This document shows positions 26,119-34,760 of a DNA stretch of 64,000 nucleotides, piece after piece. Position numbers and translations under genes: made by a program. The notes below the pieces were generated by a model, which was not told where the DNA came from, did no database searches, and saw only the letters and a list, made by a program, of their open reading frames with translations. How positions within the stretch are numbered: position 1 is the first letter of the stretch; the number at the start of each line of letters is the position of its first letter. The stretch lies in the NCBI RefSeq assembly GCF_035582795.1, contig NC_134370.1, positions 52,439,501 to 52,503,500 of the forward strand, written 5' to 3'. The stretch is from Mycteria americana. Taxonomy: Eukaryota > Chordata > Aves > Ciconiiformes > Ciconiidae.

Positions 26119-27081
26119 TCAGTGCACCGCCACGGAGTGCAGGGCGGGCGCCGGGCTGGTGAGAGTCTCGCTGGGGGTGGCCGGGCTGCTTTGGCTGGTG
26201 GCCGTCTGCGAGGACGTGGGGCTGAGGGAGGGCGGCGAGTTCGAGAGGATGGTGGGGATGGGCGCGGGCAGGGCGGGCAGGGCCGGCACCGCGGCGGGGG
26301 TAGGCTTGATGGGGACGGGGATGGCCGGCAAAGTCTGCCCCCCATGGCAGAGCGGCTTAATGGGCACGCCGTAGGCGCCGTACTCGCTGCTGGCCATGGA
26401 GATGGGGGTGGCGGTGTCGATCATGCCGGAGCTGTACATGTGGGGCCAGCCCGTGCCAATGGAGCTGCCCACCGTAGTCAACTGGTTGGGGAGGGGGTAG
26501 GCGGCCGGCATGGGCTGCATCGTGGAAAAGGCGAGGCCCCCGGGCATCTTGTACTCTCTGGCGATGATGTTCTCGATGGCGAAGGGGTGCTTGAAGCTGG
26601 AGGGCTGAGACACGCCGAGGTTGTACGTGGACATCTGGGGCAGGTGGGTGCCGGTGGCCGCCAGGGCGCTGAGCCGCAGCTTCGCCTGCTGCTGCAGGTA
26701 CTGCGCCGCGTCCGCCGGCTTGCTGGGGGCCAGGTGGTCCGACTTGACCACCTTGAAGCGCTTGCGGCGGCGCAGGAAACTGCCGTTCTCGAACATGTCC
26801 CCGCAGCTGGGGTGCAGCGCCCAGAAGCTGCCCTTGCCCGGCTGGTCGGGGCGGCGCGGGATCTTGATGAAGCAGTCGTTGAAGGAGAGGTTGTGGCGGA
26901 GGGAGTTCTGCCAGCGCTGCGTGTTCTCCCGGTAGTAGGGGAAGCGGTCCATGATGAACTTGTAGATCTCGCTCAGGGGCAGCATCTTCTCCGGCGAGCT
27001 CTGGATCGCCATGGCGGTCAGCGAGATGTAGGAGTAGGGAGGCTTCTGATCACTGTAAGTGTTTCTGCCCGGGCGAGGCAT
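26119..27081 (-). CDS. FOXB1: Forkhead box protein B1, transcription factor
   Basis: Single uninterrupted 320-residue frame. The start [10 protein letters not shown] matches the known FOXB1 N-terminus and has A at -3; an in-frame extension of 51 residues upstream is read-through of intron and leader. The forkhead (winged-helix) DNA-binding domain spans about residues 12-110. It includes [13 protein letters not shown], recognition helix [15 protein letters not shown] (57-71) and the basic wing RRRKRFK (104-110). Residues 167-174, FAIENIIA, form an Engrailed-homology-1-type motif expected to bind Groucho/TLE corepressors. A Pro/Ala-rich stretch (about 251-278) and a Ser/Thr-rich tail end in ALHSVAVH. 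Human FOXB1 is about 325 residues, the small difference lying in Ala/Gly-rich linkers. The protein acts in the nucleus, and from mouse work it is needed in the developing neural tube, diencephalon and mammillary body. No frameshift or missing key residue was seen. Confidence 0.97.
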   Translation of the reverse strand: MPRPGRNTYSDQKPPYSYISLTAMAIQSSPEKMLPLSEIYKFIMDRFPYYRENTQRWQNSLRHNLSFNDCFIKIPRRPDQPGKGSFWALHPSCGDMFENGSFLRRRKRFKVVKSDHLAPSKPADAAQYLQQQAKLRLSALAATGTHLPQMSTYNLGVSQPSSFKHPFAIENIIAREYKMPGGLAFSTMQPMPAAYPLPNQLTTVGSSIGTGWPHMYSSGMIDTATPISMASSEYGAYGVPIKPLCHGGQTLPAIPVPIKPTPAAVPALPALPAPIPTILSNSPPSLSPTSSQTATSQSSPATPSETLTSPAPALHSVAVH

Positions 27082-27105
27082 CTTCGCTAGGGGACCCGCG
27101 GAGAT
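27082..27105 (-). other. FOXB1: FOXB1 exon 2 leader (5' UTR)
   Basis: Twenty-four bases lie between the predicted splice acceptor and the ATG. Read on the minus strand they follow TTCTGCAG and end in GCGAAG before ATG, a favourable initiation context. The assignment depends on the acceptor being used. Confidence 0.55.
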
Positions 27106-27254
27106 CTGCAGAAGGGCAGTGACAAGGAGGGGGCCGGGGGGGTGGGGGGAGAGCGGTGAGTCCGAGAGGATTTGCACCGACACCCGGCCGAGGCAGCGGG
27201 TAGGTGTGGGGCCGGGCTGGAGAAGGAAGGGCACGGGGAAGGGGCACGGCGTAC
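27106..27254 (-). other. FOXB1: Predicted 5' UTR intron of FOXB1 (short version)
   Basis: On the minus strand the 3' end is a textbook acceptor. A long pyrimidine tract (27155-27120) is followed by a possible branch point in TTGTCACTG and TTCTGCAG, with AG at 27107-27106. A donor CTCAG/GTACG with GT at 27254-27253 would give a 149-base intron. A second donor, TTTAAG/GTGGGC with GT at 27553-27552, would give 448 bases. I recall that the human gene has a non-coding first exon, which fits. The acceptor is more certain than either donor. Confidence 0.5.
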
Positions 27255-27735
27255 CTGAGCCCTCGAGGAGTGGGATGGGGGCAGGGGAAACCAGCCCGGC
27301 GCTCTGCGCCGCCGGCGGGGGAAAAGCGACGTGCCTTTCTCCCAGCTCCGGCCTCGCTCAGCCTGGCCTCCCCGCAGCAGCCCGCACCCGTAAAGTTAAC
27401 TCTAGTGGTAGCTCTGCTTCTGGTCTCGGCGAGGAGGAGAAGGGGACCCCCTCCCATCCCATCCCATCCCATCCCATCCCATCCCATCCCGTTCCATCCC
27501 ATCCCCTCCCCTCGTCTCCCACCCCACTCCATGCCAGCCCTGCATATGCCCACCTTAAAGTTGCTGGAAGTTGACAGTCCACATCCGGGACGCAGCTGGG
27601 AGTCCGGGCTCTTTCCCACCGCGCTCCTCCGGCGTGTCTCTCGCTCCTTTCCCGGCCACTCTGCTCCGGTTTAGTCCCGAGGAGGCAGCGAGCTGGCTTG
27701 GGTTTGGGAATCCTCGTGTACACCCCTCCCTTCTC
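27255..27735 (-). other. FOXB1: Probable FOXB1 5' exon and transcription start region
   Basis: CpG-rich sequence upstream of the predicted intron. The lower boundary is the 27255 splice junction, or 27554 if the longer intron is used. On the minus strand a weak TATA-like word GTGTAAAAG (27766-27758) lies about 30 bases before 27735, which is the only reason for the upper boundary. CpG-island promoters often start at several sites, so this end is approximate. Confidence 0.3.
27453..27505 (-). repeat. (GGGAT)n tract in FOXB1 leader or intron
   Basis: On the plus strand this is CCCAT repeated about eight times without change, then a GTT interruption and two more units. On the FOXB1 sense strand it reads GGGAT/GGGAA with about ten evenly spaced GGG runs, enough for a G-quadruplex. 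It lies within exon 1 if the short intron is used, or inside the intron if the long one is. Confidence 0.85.
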
Positions 27736-27839
27736 CTCCGCGGGCTGAATCAGCTTCTTTTACACCACCGGCAGCTGGACTGTAGCAGAGGCTTGTTTGC
27801 TTCTCTGCAGCCGCGATGAGCTACGTAGTTGCCTCCATG

Positions 27840-28060
27840 TCCTTCCTCTAACCATCTGATAGTTTTATGTGGTGACATGAGCAGAAAAGACCCCTGTAGA
27901 GGCGCTTCATTAATGTGCCACTTCTTTGCTATCATATGACAATCGCCTTGGGAGCAGGGGGAGGGGAGCGGGGAGGAGGGGGCTGGAGAGAAAGGCATAA
28001 TCTGGTTTCATTTACACCTATTTACATGGACACCTTGGGCCAATGGGAATCATTTCCATT
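27840..28060 (-). promoter_or_regulatory. FOXB1 proximal upstream module
   Basis: Several recognisable words are clustered here. CATTTAC (28009-28015) and TATTTAC (28019-28025) read GTAAATG and GTAAATA on the minus strand. They are forkhead-type sites 10 bases apart, and the segment between gives AGGTGTAAA, close to a T-box half-site. A CCAAT box lies at 28040-28044, and CATATGACAAT (E-box plus Sox-like ATTGT) near 27935-27945. The AT-rich block stands out between GC-rich flanks. Use as a promoter or autoregulatory element is inferred. Confidence 0.45.
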
Positions 28061-28329
28061 TGAAGACAAGGCGAGGGGTGAAAAGGCTCCGCCAGCGGAA
28101 TTGCAGTGCGATGGTACCCGGTGGCTGGGGGTGGGGGGGAAGGTATGCACTAACCTCTCTGTGGACTTTGCAGGAAGCTTAGTCTGCAATTCACACTTAC
28201 AAATGGAGGTACTGAGCAGTGGGATGTTTGACATGGAAATTGCTTGGCTGTGGTATTCTGTTTGTTCTGCATTGTTATCTGATTTGTATTGTTGGCTAAC
28301 TTAAGGCGAGCCTTTTTCCCTGTAACGAG

Positions 28330-28960
28330 AGACTTTCTCTTTGCCAGATCCGCTCTCCCCGAGCGAAGGTTCTCTCGAGGAGAGAAGAGATCGGGGCTTC
28401 TCCGCAGCTGCCCCGGGAAGCTGTTGTTCTCCCCCCCCGCGCCCAGGCAGGACCGCTGCTGTAGTTCCGCGGACCTGTTGGTGCAAAGCCGCGGGAGTCG
28501 CCTTAAAATACCCCGCAGCGGCCGGGCTCCCGGTCCGCCGCCGGGACACGGCCCCGGTGTGCTCGGAGCCGAGCTGCCCTCCACGCCGCTGTCCTGCTCC
28601 CGGGGCCGGGGGCCGCGGCGGACAGCGCCGGGGCGCAGCTTGCGCGCCAGCCGGCCGGCCTCGGGGTGGGGGGGTCCCGCAGAGCTGCTCTGGGGTAACC
28701 GGTCCGTGTCACCGGTTACTGTGCTAATTGTCGTCAACCTGACGCCTTTTGCGGGATTTCCGTGGTGTGTCTCAGGCTGTTCGTGTGCCTGTGTGCTTCT
28801 CGGTGCGTAGGAGCAGGCAGGATGTCTAACACCCGAGTTGCGGCTCTCTCCGCTCCAGTGTACTGCCACCTCCCCGGGAGCCAAGGCCCGATCCTGGAAC
28901 CGCAGTCCCGACGAGCAGCCCCACTGCCAGCCATGTGTCCGGGGGGGAGGGTCAGGCCCG
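28330..28960. promoter_or_regulatory. CpG island upstream of FOXB1
   Basis: A second CpG-dense block, about 0.6 kb beyond the predicted FOXB1 start. It contains a perfect 9-base inverted repeat, GTAACCGGT (28695-28703) and ACCGGTTAC (28711-28719), separated by seven bases. Open frames up to 244 codons on both strands overlap each other and show no domain. It may be an alternative start or a CpG-domain element. Confidence 0.55.
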
Positions 28961-29079
28961 GAAGGTCCCAGGCTTGCCCTGGCATAGGAGGGAAGTTCGT
29001 ATGATGTGTATTCCCGAGGCTGCCGTGCATCCTGTCACCCTAGAGCCAGAATAAAAGATTGTCTCGGGAGCTGCGAGCC

Positions 29080-29320
29080 CTGGGAGGAAAAGCCTTTGTG
29101 GTGAATACACATCCGCTCCATTAACAATATTTTCGGAGTCGGTCAATAACTCACCAAAACGTAACTTAAACACGATGAATTTAGGAGATTAAACAATTTC
29201 ATTAATATTGAAATGGCTGCTGAGGCTGAGCGCGCCCGCTTGAAATGCAAGGGCACGTTTTTCAATATTAACAGAAGTACTTGAAGAAAAGAATAATGTC
29301 ACCTTCCTAATTCAGCAAAA
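29080..29320. promoter_or_regulatory. Likely conserved non-coding element
   Basis: An AT-rich block between CpG-rich segments contains ATTAACAATATT, ATTAATATTGAAAT and TTCAATATTAAC words. A perfect 12-base inverted repeat pairs 29202-29213 with 29260-29271 across 46 bases. The sequence between the arms is GC-rich and not self-complementary, so this looks like paired protein sites rather than an RNA hairpin. Enhancer role inferred. Confidence 0.4.
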
Positions 29321-30359
29321 ATAGCTGGGGTGGGGGAGGGAGCGCCGCTCCGGCTCTCTGCCCATCGCGGGCTCTGCGGGCGCGTTAGAGTCTTCTCGGA
29401 GGGACGGTCCCTATCAAGCAGGGCTCGCTGAAACCTGGCAGCAGCTTGAAAACGCATTTCACACTGCAACTAGCTCCGACGCCGTGTGTGTTAAACTGCG
29501 TTCCCCTCGTTCCAGCCCGGCTGCCCTCGGTCCCATCTAATCCCTCTCTCTCGGAGCAGGATGTCGTTTAGAGAATAATGAGCAAATAATTGTGTTTCTA
29601 GGAATCCGAGAAGCCGACCTCGGCCCCGCGTTGCCCAGCTAACGGGCCCTTTTGGGGGGAGACCTGCCGCACGGCACCCCCCTTGCGGAGAGGGGCCCGC
29701 GGAGGTTCGTGCGGTTCAGAGCCCGGGGGCTGCCTTGCTCAGTTAACCGGCTCCGAGATGCTTCGTGCCAGCCGGGCCGGGCAGGAAGGCAGCCTCCAAA
29801 CTTTTTTTTGGGGGTAAGAGGTGATGAGCCGATCGACGTTTGTTAGAGGGTAGGAAAGACAATACTCTGAAATGAGGACAGATTCCACCCAGCGTCCCTT
29901 AGGACACCGGGCAGAAGGCTTATATTTTTGTATTGAGAGCCCCCAAATACGTGGGTTTAATGGACACCTCCGACGCCCCCGCCCCCCCAACTTCTAACAC
30001 CCCTCAGTTCGGGTTTTGTCTCTCAGCCCAAGTTCGCTCCTGGCATGCCTGTCAAAAGAGAGCTCAGAAACAGCACGGCAGTAAATAAAATTCACAGGCT
30101 GACAAATTCTTTTCTTCCTCTTTTTGCCAGTACCTATTCTTTTCGAAGAAAGAAAAAAAAACCAACCGCTGGCGCAAATGGGAACCCGCAAGCTGTAAAG
30201 TTAAAGAAAAGTCGACTTCCGTTGTCATTTGCTACTCCGAGTGCGACCGAGGTATGGCTGTAAGGCGCCCGATTTTTTTTTTTTTTTCCCCAGTGCAAAG
30301 GAATGTGTGAGCGGAGGGGTTAGGGCAGGCAAAGCCATCCCGGTAATTGATACCCAAAG
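29321..30359. other. Mixed GC-rich and A/T-run non-coding sequence
   Basis: CpG-rich patches (29330-29420, 29600-29780) alternate with T-runs (29800-29808, 30272-30287). A minus-strand TATA-like AAAATATAAG lies near 29918-29927. The plus-strand word GTATAAAAT, further on near 30573, falls in the next block. No gene-like frame was seen. Confidence 0.4.
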
Positions 30360-30830
30360 TTTCACCTCGTGTTAAGCACGCAACAGATGACAGACTTGGG
30401 CAATATAGGATTTAATGTAACTTGTAGCATTTGCCTTTTACTTTGAAAGCCAACATTAGGGAGGAGGGGAGGGAGCAAGTGAATCCAAATCCATTGTGCA
30501 GAAACCCAAAACAAATAGACGTTTTTCTGAAGCCTAATTCAAATAAGGAGCTCAGGGGAAGTGTTGGGAAAACTGTATAAAATACACATAAGTCAATTAT
30601 ATCAATGTGCAAACCCAATGGAAATCTATTTCGTGCAATAGCCATTCAGCCCTTGCATGGAGCCCATCATGGACCACCTTTCTGCATGGAAGGTTTGCAA
30701 TAGCCCCCTTTCCCACAAGCAAGACCACACACGTTTACAGATTTGGTAATAATTTATGCTAATTTTCCTCCATAAATCCACAATTCGCCTCAGTGGCAAG
30801 TAGGGCTGTTGAGAGAGGAAAAGGAGACGG
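30360..30830. promoter_or_regulatory. Likely conserved non-coding element
   Basis: Repeat-poor, AT-rich, low-CpG DNA with words such as 'tttcgtgcaatagcc', 'ggtttgcaatagcc' (a repeated GCAATAGCC at 30635-30643 and 30695-30703) and 'taataatttatgctaatttt' (POU/homeodomain-like). It resembles enhancers of neural developmental genes. Inference from composition only. Confidence 0.4.
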
Positions 30831-31490
30831 AAAAGTGACAAATACAATATTGATTTTGAATCCTTGTGGCTGCAAGCAGGTGTGCCGCTTTGCAGAGGGG
30901 AAGGAGTGGGAGAGGGGCTGCGGGGGAAAGCCAAGAAGTTTTCCAAGGATAAAAAAAGAAAGAAAAAAAAATTCCACTCTGTGTGAGAGAATAGCTCACA
31001 ACCTTGTTAATATTTACAAACCAGTTGGGAGAAAAGAGAGGGGAGGGGGGAAGTACCAGCTTCTTAGGGTTTCCTAGGCTGCGAAACACAATGCCAGGCT
31101 CTGAGCAAGCTTCCCCCGTTTTGGAAAGTCAACTCCAGGCTGCTGGTTGTGGCTGCATTTCGGCTAAGCCCCGCTCTCTTTTTTTGTAATGGTTCTGCTT
31201 CTCTTTGCTTCTCGGGGGCCGGGAGGGAGAAGGAAGCGGAGAGATTTGGGCTCTCCCGCTTTTCTGTGTGCTTGAATTCCCGGTGCGGTTTCCCGAAGCG
31301 CTCCGGCCGCTCTGGGAACGGCGGGGCTTTGTCCCACCCCACATTCTTCACCAAATCTGCCACTTTGGCGTGAAACTACTTAGCGCCCTTTCAAAAGGAT
31401 TTTGTTCCTTTCGCAATGAGCACTAAACAAACTCCCCCTGCCTGTCAAGGCTGGACTGAGCGCTGCTCCCCGAACCTGTGTTCCTGAGAG
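30831..31490. other. Non-coding spacer, purine-rich
   Basis: Purine-rich on the plus strand at 30880-31060, then moderately GC-rich. Overlapping open frames of about 95-106 codons on both strands are composition effects. No recognised feature. Confidence 0.4.
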
Positions 31491-32700
31491 CAACAGAACT
31501 GCTCGGGATTTGCGGTGCCCTTTGTGCCCGGGGGGCCGGGCTCGGCGCTGCCGGCGTTGGGCAGCGCGCTCCGCCGCCCCTTCCCTGCCGCCGCCCGCTG
31601 CCTCCTCGTCGCTGTCGCGCTGCTTAATGCCGGCTCCCTGTACGCGCTGTTCTCGCCCGCCCCGTCGGGGATTTCAAGCACCGACAGCCCGACCGGCTGC
31701 GAGCGGCGGGTGGGTCGGAGGACGGCCCGTCCCCATGTCCCCGGACACCCTCCCTCCCTCATGGCTGGAGGATCGGTGGACCCTGATCCTCCTCGGATTC
31801 AGGGAGGAGGCAGCCCTGGCATCGCCCGTCCTCCCTTTTCCCGGGGACCGCTGCGGCCCTGTCTGGCGGCCCCGAGGGAGACGGGCTGGGGCGCCCGAGC
31901 TCGTGCCCGCCTCGCCCCCGGCCCGGGGCCCGTCTGCGTGCGAGGCCGCGAGTGCTTGTGTCGTGCGTGGCGCCTTGCCGTGGGCAGGCGGAGCCCAGGG
32001 GCACGTATGAGCCCGGCGCCGAAAGTTTGTCGAAACTCAAAGGCCTCTGCCGGCTGCCGCGGGGCCGCGCTCCGGACCCGCTGCCTTTGCCGGGACGAGC
32101 GGCTCCGAGCGCGCCCAGCGCAGGGGCGCGGCGCTGGGCTCATCGCCCTCGGGCCCCGGCCCCGCGCAGCGGGCAGCCGTTTCGCCCGTGCCCAGCACGC
32201 TGAGACCCCGCGCTGGGACTACCCAGCTTCCTTAACCCTAGGAGGAGGCTGCTCTTCCCGCTCAGCGTTCCTGGGGCTGTCCCAGAGCACCTGGCTCCTG
32301 ACCGGAGCCGATTTCCCAGGAGAGCTCTTTTCCCTCTGCGCTCCACCTGCCGCCGGCGGTAAATCCACGCGTGGGTAAGCGCAGCATCGCAGGCCTCCCC
32401 CCCAACCCGCCAGGACCTCCCCGGAACGGCTCCGAGGGGTGCCAGGGTTACGCGGCTCCGACACACCGAGTGTGCGAGCCCGGGCTAGGCACGCAGCCCT
32501 GCCCGCCGCGGTGCCCGCTTTCCGCGCCCTCTTTGCCCGCACCTGGGCCCCCCCGCCTCGGCTGTCCGCTCGCTCCCCACCTCCGCGGGGGTGCACAGGT
32601 GTGCGCCCGGGGCCGCGGGCTCAGCCACCGCTTCAGCGCCTCTCCCCGAGCGTTTTGTTAAGTACTGTGCTGTTAGCGCGGATTCCAGCTTGAGTCTCGA
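31491..32700. promoter_or_regulatory. Large CpG island 4-5 kb upstream of FOXB1
   Basis: The longest CpG-dense block apart from the gene itself, about 1.2 kb. It carries multiple overlapping open frames, the longest 287 codons on the plus strand, with Arg/Pro/Ala-rich low-complexity translations and no known domain, so none is called. An island of this size without a coding gene may mark a non-coding RNA promoter or a Polycomb recruiting region. A simple repeat follows at its right edge. Confidence 0.6.
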
Positions 32701-32734
32701 CGTTATTGCCCTGAGAGCCTGTCTTTGTGGTAAA

Positions 32735-32820
32735 CTTCCCTTCCCTTCCCTTCCCTTCCCTTCCCTTCCCTTCCCTTCCCTTCCCTTCCCTTCCCTTCCC
32801 TTCCCTTCCCTTCCCTTCCC
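32735..32820 (-). repeat. (CCCTT)n pentanucleotide array, 17 perfect copies
   Basis: Eighty-six bases of perfect CTTCC units on the plus strand, read GGGAA on the minus strand. The repeat is long, pure and strand-asymmetric, so it could form triplex or quadruplex structures and is likely polymorphic. It borders a CpG island. Confidence 0.95.
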
Positions 32821-33780
32821 GGAGGCGCTGGGTATTTATCTACATGTTTGGGATTTGTTGGTTTGTTTGTTTATTTATTTGGAGAAGTATCAGGGGAGGC
32901 CTCCCAAACTTTTTCTTTTTAATCTTCCCTTTTAAATAAATGTCGCATTTCAAGCTGCCCTCTCTTCTCTTTTTCGCATTGTAGGAAATATTGAAAATGC
33001 CACCTTAGTATTGAAGGGATTAACTTGCTTTTCTCCCAGCCCCTAACTCTGGTGTAAAGGGAGCAGTAGATCAACTGTATAATGTGTGCACTGTTTGGTC
33101 ATTTGTACAAGCAGAACAAAGGTTGAGCTAAGCCAAATTGCATTGCACTTGTGAACCGAGTCCCAATTTGAAGTATCTTTTACAGCAGGGGGAATGAGAA
33201 CAATTTCGTGTATGTCTAAAAGGGAATAACAAAGCCACTTTCTAGAGCATCTCAAAGTGAAGTAGTGAGGCGTGACATTCCCAGGGTGAGGAGGGACAAA
33301 GGCAGGGTCAGGGGGATGAAAAAGGGAATCAAACAGCCACTTTCACATGTCTGCCCTCAACTGCTGCACCTCTCCATAATAGGAAACAACTGTTGTAAAA
33401 AGGGGGATTGCTCCCATTCATTCAAAATAGCAAATGATAGCTAAACAACATTGTCAAAACTGAATCAACTTCTGTGCAGTACCACCCAGAAAAAGGTATT
33501 GTGTTTTGGTTAATAGCTGGGTGGAGCAAACTTGATTTTCCTTTCTTTTTCTTTCTTTTTTCTCTTTTTAAAGGACTCTTCTTTCCAAATCAGTCCGTTT
33601 CATAAACTTTATTTTTAATCGTCGGCTTTTTTCCAAGCCGTGCTCATCTCGCTCACGCTTTCTCCCACAGCCTGCTCTTGTCTTGGTGTTCCGTACAAAA
33701 CCAGAAAGAGATAAAATAAGGCTGAGTCCCCTTCCCGCTGCGGTCAGAATTGCGGTGCAAAATCCATAAGCAATGTAAAT
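32821..33780. other. Non-coding, partly enhancer-like
   Basis: AT-rich sequence with a (TTTG/TTTA) patch at 32860-32882, a pyrimidine-rich patch at 33537-33570 and words such as 'ggaaacaactgttgt' (33382-33396). It looks repeat-poor and could include conserved elements. No gene-like frame. Confidence 0.4.
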
Positions 33781-33985
33781 CTTCCCTGAATTGCATGTCT
33801 GCGACGCCGGGCTTTTGCCACCTTTGAATGACTAAGTTATTACTTAGCCAAACATTGTGAAATGGTTTTTATGACAATTGACGATGATTTTAAATTGCAT
33901 ATCCACAAGAATAACGGCGCGCACGTTACGGTTATTTCCCCTCTTTAAAAGCAAAGGTAATAATCGCTTGCGGAATTCAGGCTCA
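33781..33985. promoter_or_regulatory. Likely conserved non-coding element
   Basis: A compact block rich in recognisable words: a perfect palindromic pair CTAAGT/ACTTAG (33832-33837 and 33842-33847, four-base spacer), ACAATTG (33873 region), TTTAAATTGCATA (POU-like) and GGTAATAATCG. It lies immediately before a CpG island. Enhancer or promoter-edge role inferred. Confidence 0.4.
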
Positions 33986-34099
33986 GGCAAACTTTAAGAG
34001 AAACATTTTCCTCCATTGTGTGAAGTCTTTAACGAGCCGGGATTTAATTAGGGTCAGAACTTTGAATGCTTGTGGTTTTCTCCCTATTGGCAGGGGGCA

Positions 34100-34760
34100 T
34101 GTTTGCAAACAGATCCGTAAGTTACAGCCGTAAAGCTGCGGCGCGGTGGGGAGGGTGGGGCGGTGTGAGTGTGTGGGCGCCGGGGCCCTGCGCTTTCCCT
34201 TCCTGCCGCAGCGCCCCCTCCCCACGCCCGGCCGCCACCCACCACGCTGCCCGGGGACAGGGAGGACAATTCCCGAGCCTGGGGCTCCCCGCCCCCGCGG
34301 CCCGGCCGGGCCCCGCTCCGCTGCGGGGCGGGGCGGGGCAGCACCGCCCGCCAGAGCCCGCCGGCGCTTGCACACAAGCGAAGCCCGGGCCCGTCTCACG
34401 GCGAAGGCGGCCGCCGGGACGGGGGCAGCGCCTTCCTCGGCCACGCCGTAGCTCCCGGAAAGCAACAGGGCTGCCCGCCCCCTCCCCGTGCTGCGGGGCC
34501 GGGGCGAGCGGGCCCGGCGGGCCGGCTCGGGCCGCCTCCGGCGCGGCTGCGAGCGCCGCGGGCGGCGGCTCGGCGCTGGGCTGCGCTCATCGCGGGGCAG
34601 GGCGGGGGCGCGGTGGAGCGGAGCGGAGCGCACCGCACCGCACCGCACGCTCGGCGCCCGGGAAGGCAAGGCAAGGCAAGGCAAGGCAAGGGAGGGCAGG
34701 AGCGCGGCAGGGCAGCCTGGCGGTTAGAGGCGAAGCGCTGGCTGCGCTTTCCGAGTCCAG
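34100..34760. promoter_or_regulatory. CpG island with Sp1-type boxes and pentamer repeats
   Basis: A CpG island of about 650 bases. Tandem GGGGCGG boxes occur at 34323-34338. GGAGC and CACCG pentamer runs lie at 34616-34648, and five GGCAA units at 34663-34691. Open frames up to 289 codons on both strands are low-complexity and overlap each other. A promoter for an unannotated non-coding RNA is possible. Confidence 0.55.

Larger units (their letters stand above)
25800..28020. promoter_or_regulatory. Main FOXB1 CpG island
   Basis: CpG-dense sequence covers the coding region, the predicted intron, the leader and the upstream edge. Such islands are usual for developmental forkhead genes and are often bivalent, with Polycomb marks, in cells where the gene is silent. 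The high GC accounts for the long open frames in other registers on both strands. Confidence 0.7.

Noticed and set aside
26077..27090. 337-codon plus-strand open frame antisense to FOXB1
   Set aside because: It is the mirror of a GC-rich, codon-biased coding region; the translation is Gly/Arg/Val-rich low complexity with no domain. Long antisense frames are expected opposite such genes.
27082..27234. 51-residue in-frame N-terminal extension of FOXB1
   Set aside because: FOXB1 proteins start [10 protein letters not shown]; the extension reads through a clear pyrimidine tract and splice acceptor, so it is intron.
28150..28884. 244-codon minus-strand frame upstream of FOXB1
   Set aside because: CpG-island composition effect, overlapped by plus-strand frames of similar length; not an extension of FOXB1.
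31515..32378. 287-codon plus-strand frame in a CpG island
   Set aside because: Overlaps other long frames on both strands, has Arg/Pro/Ala-rich low-complexity translation and no domain; explained by lack of AT-rich stop codons in CpG islands.
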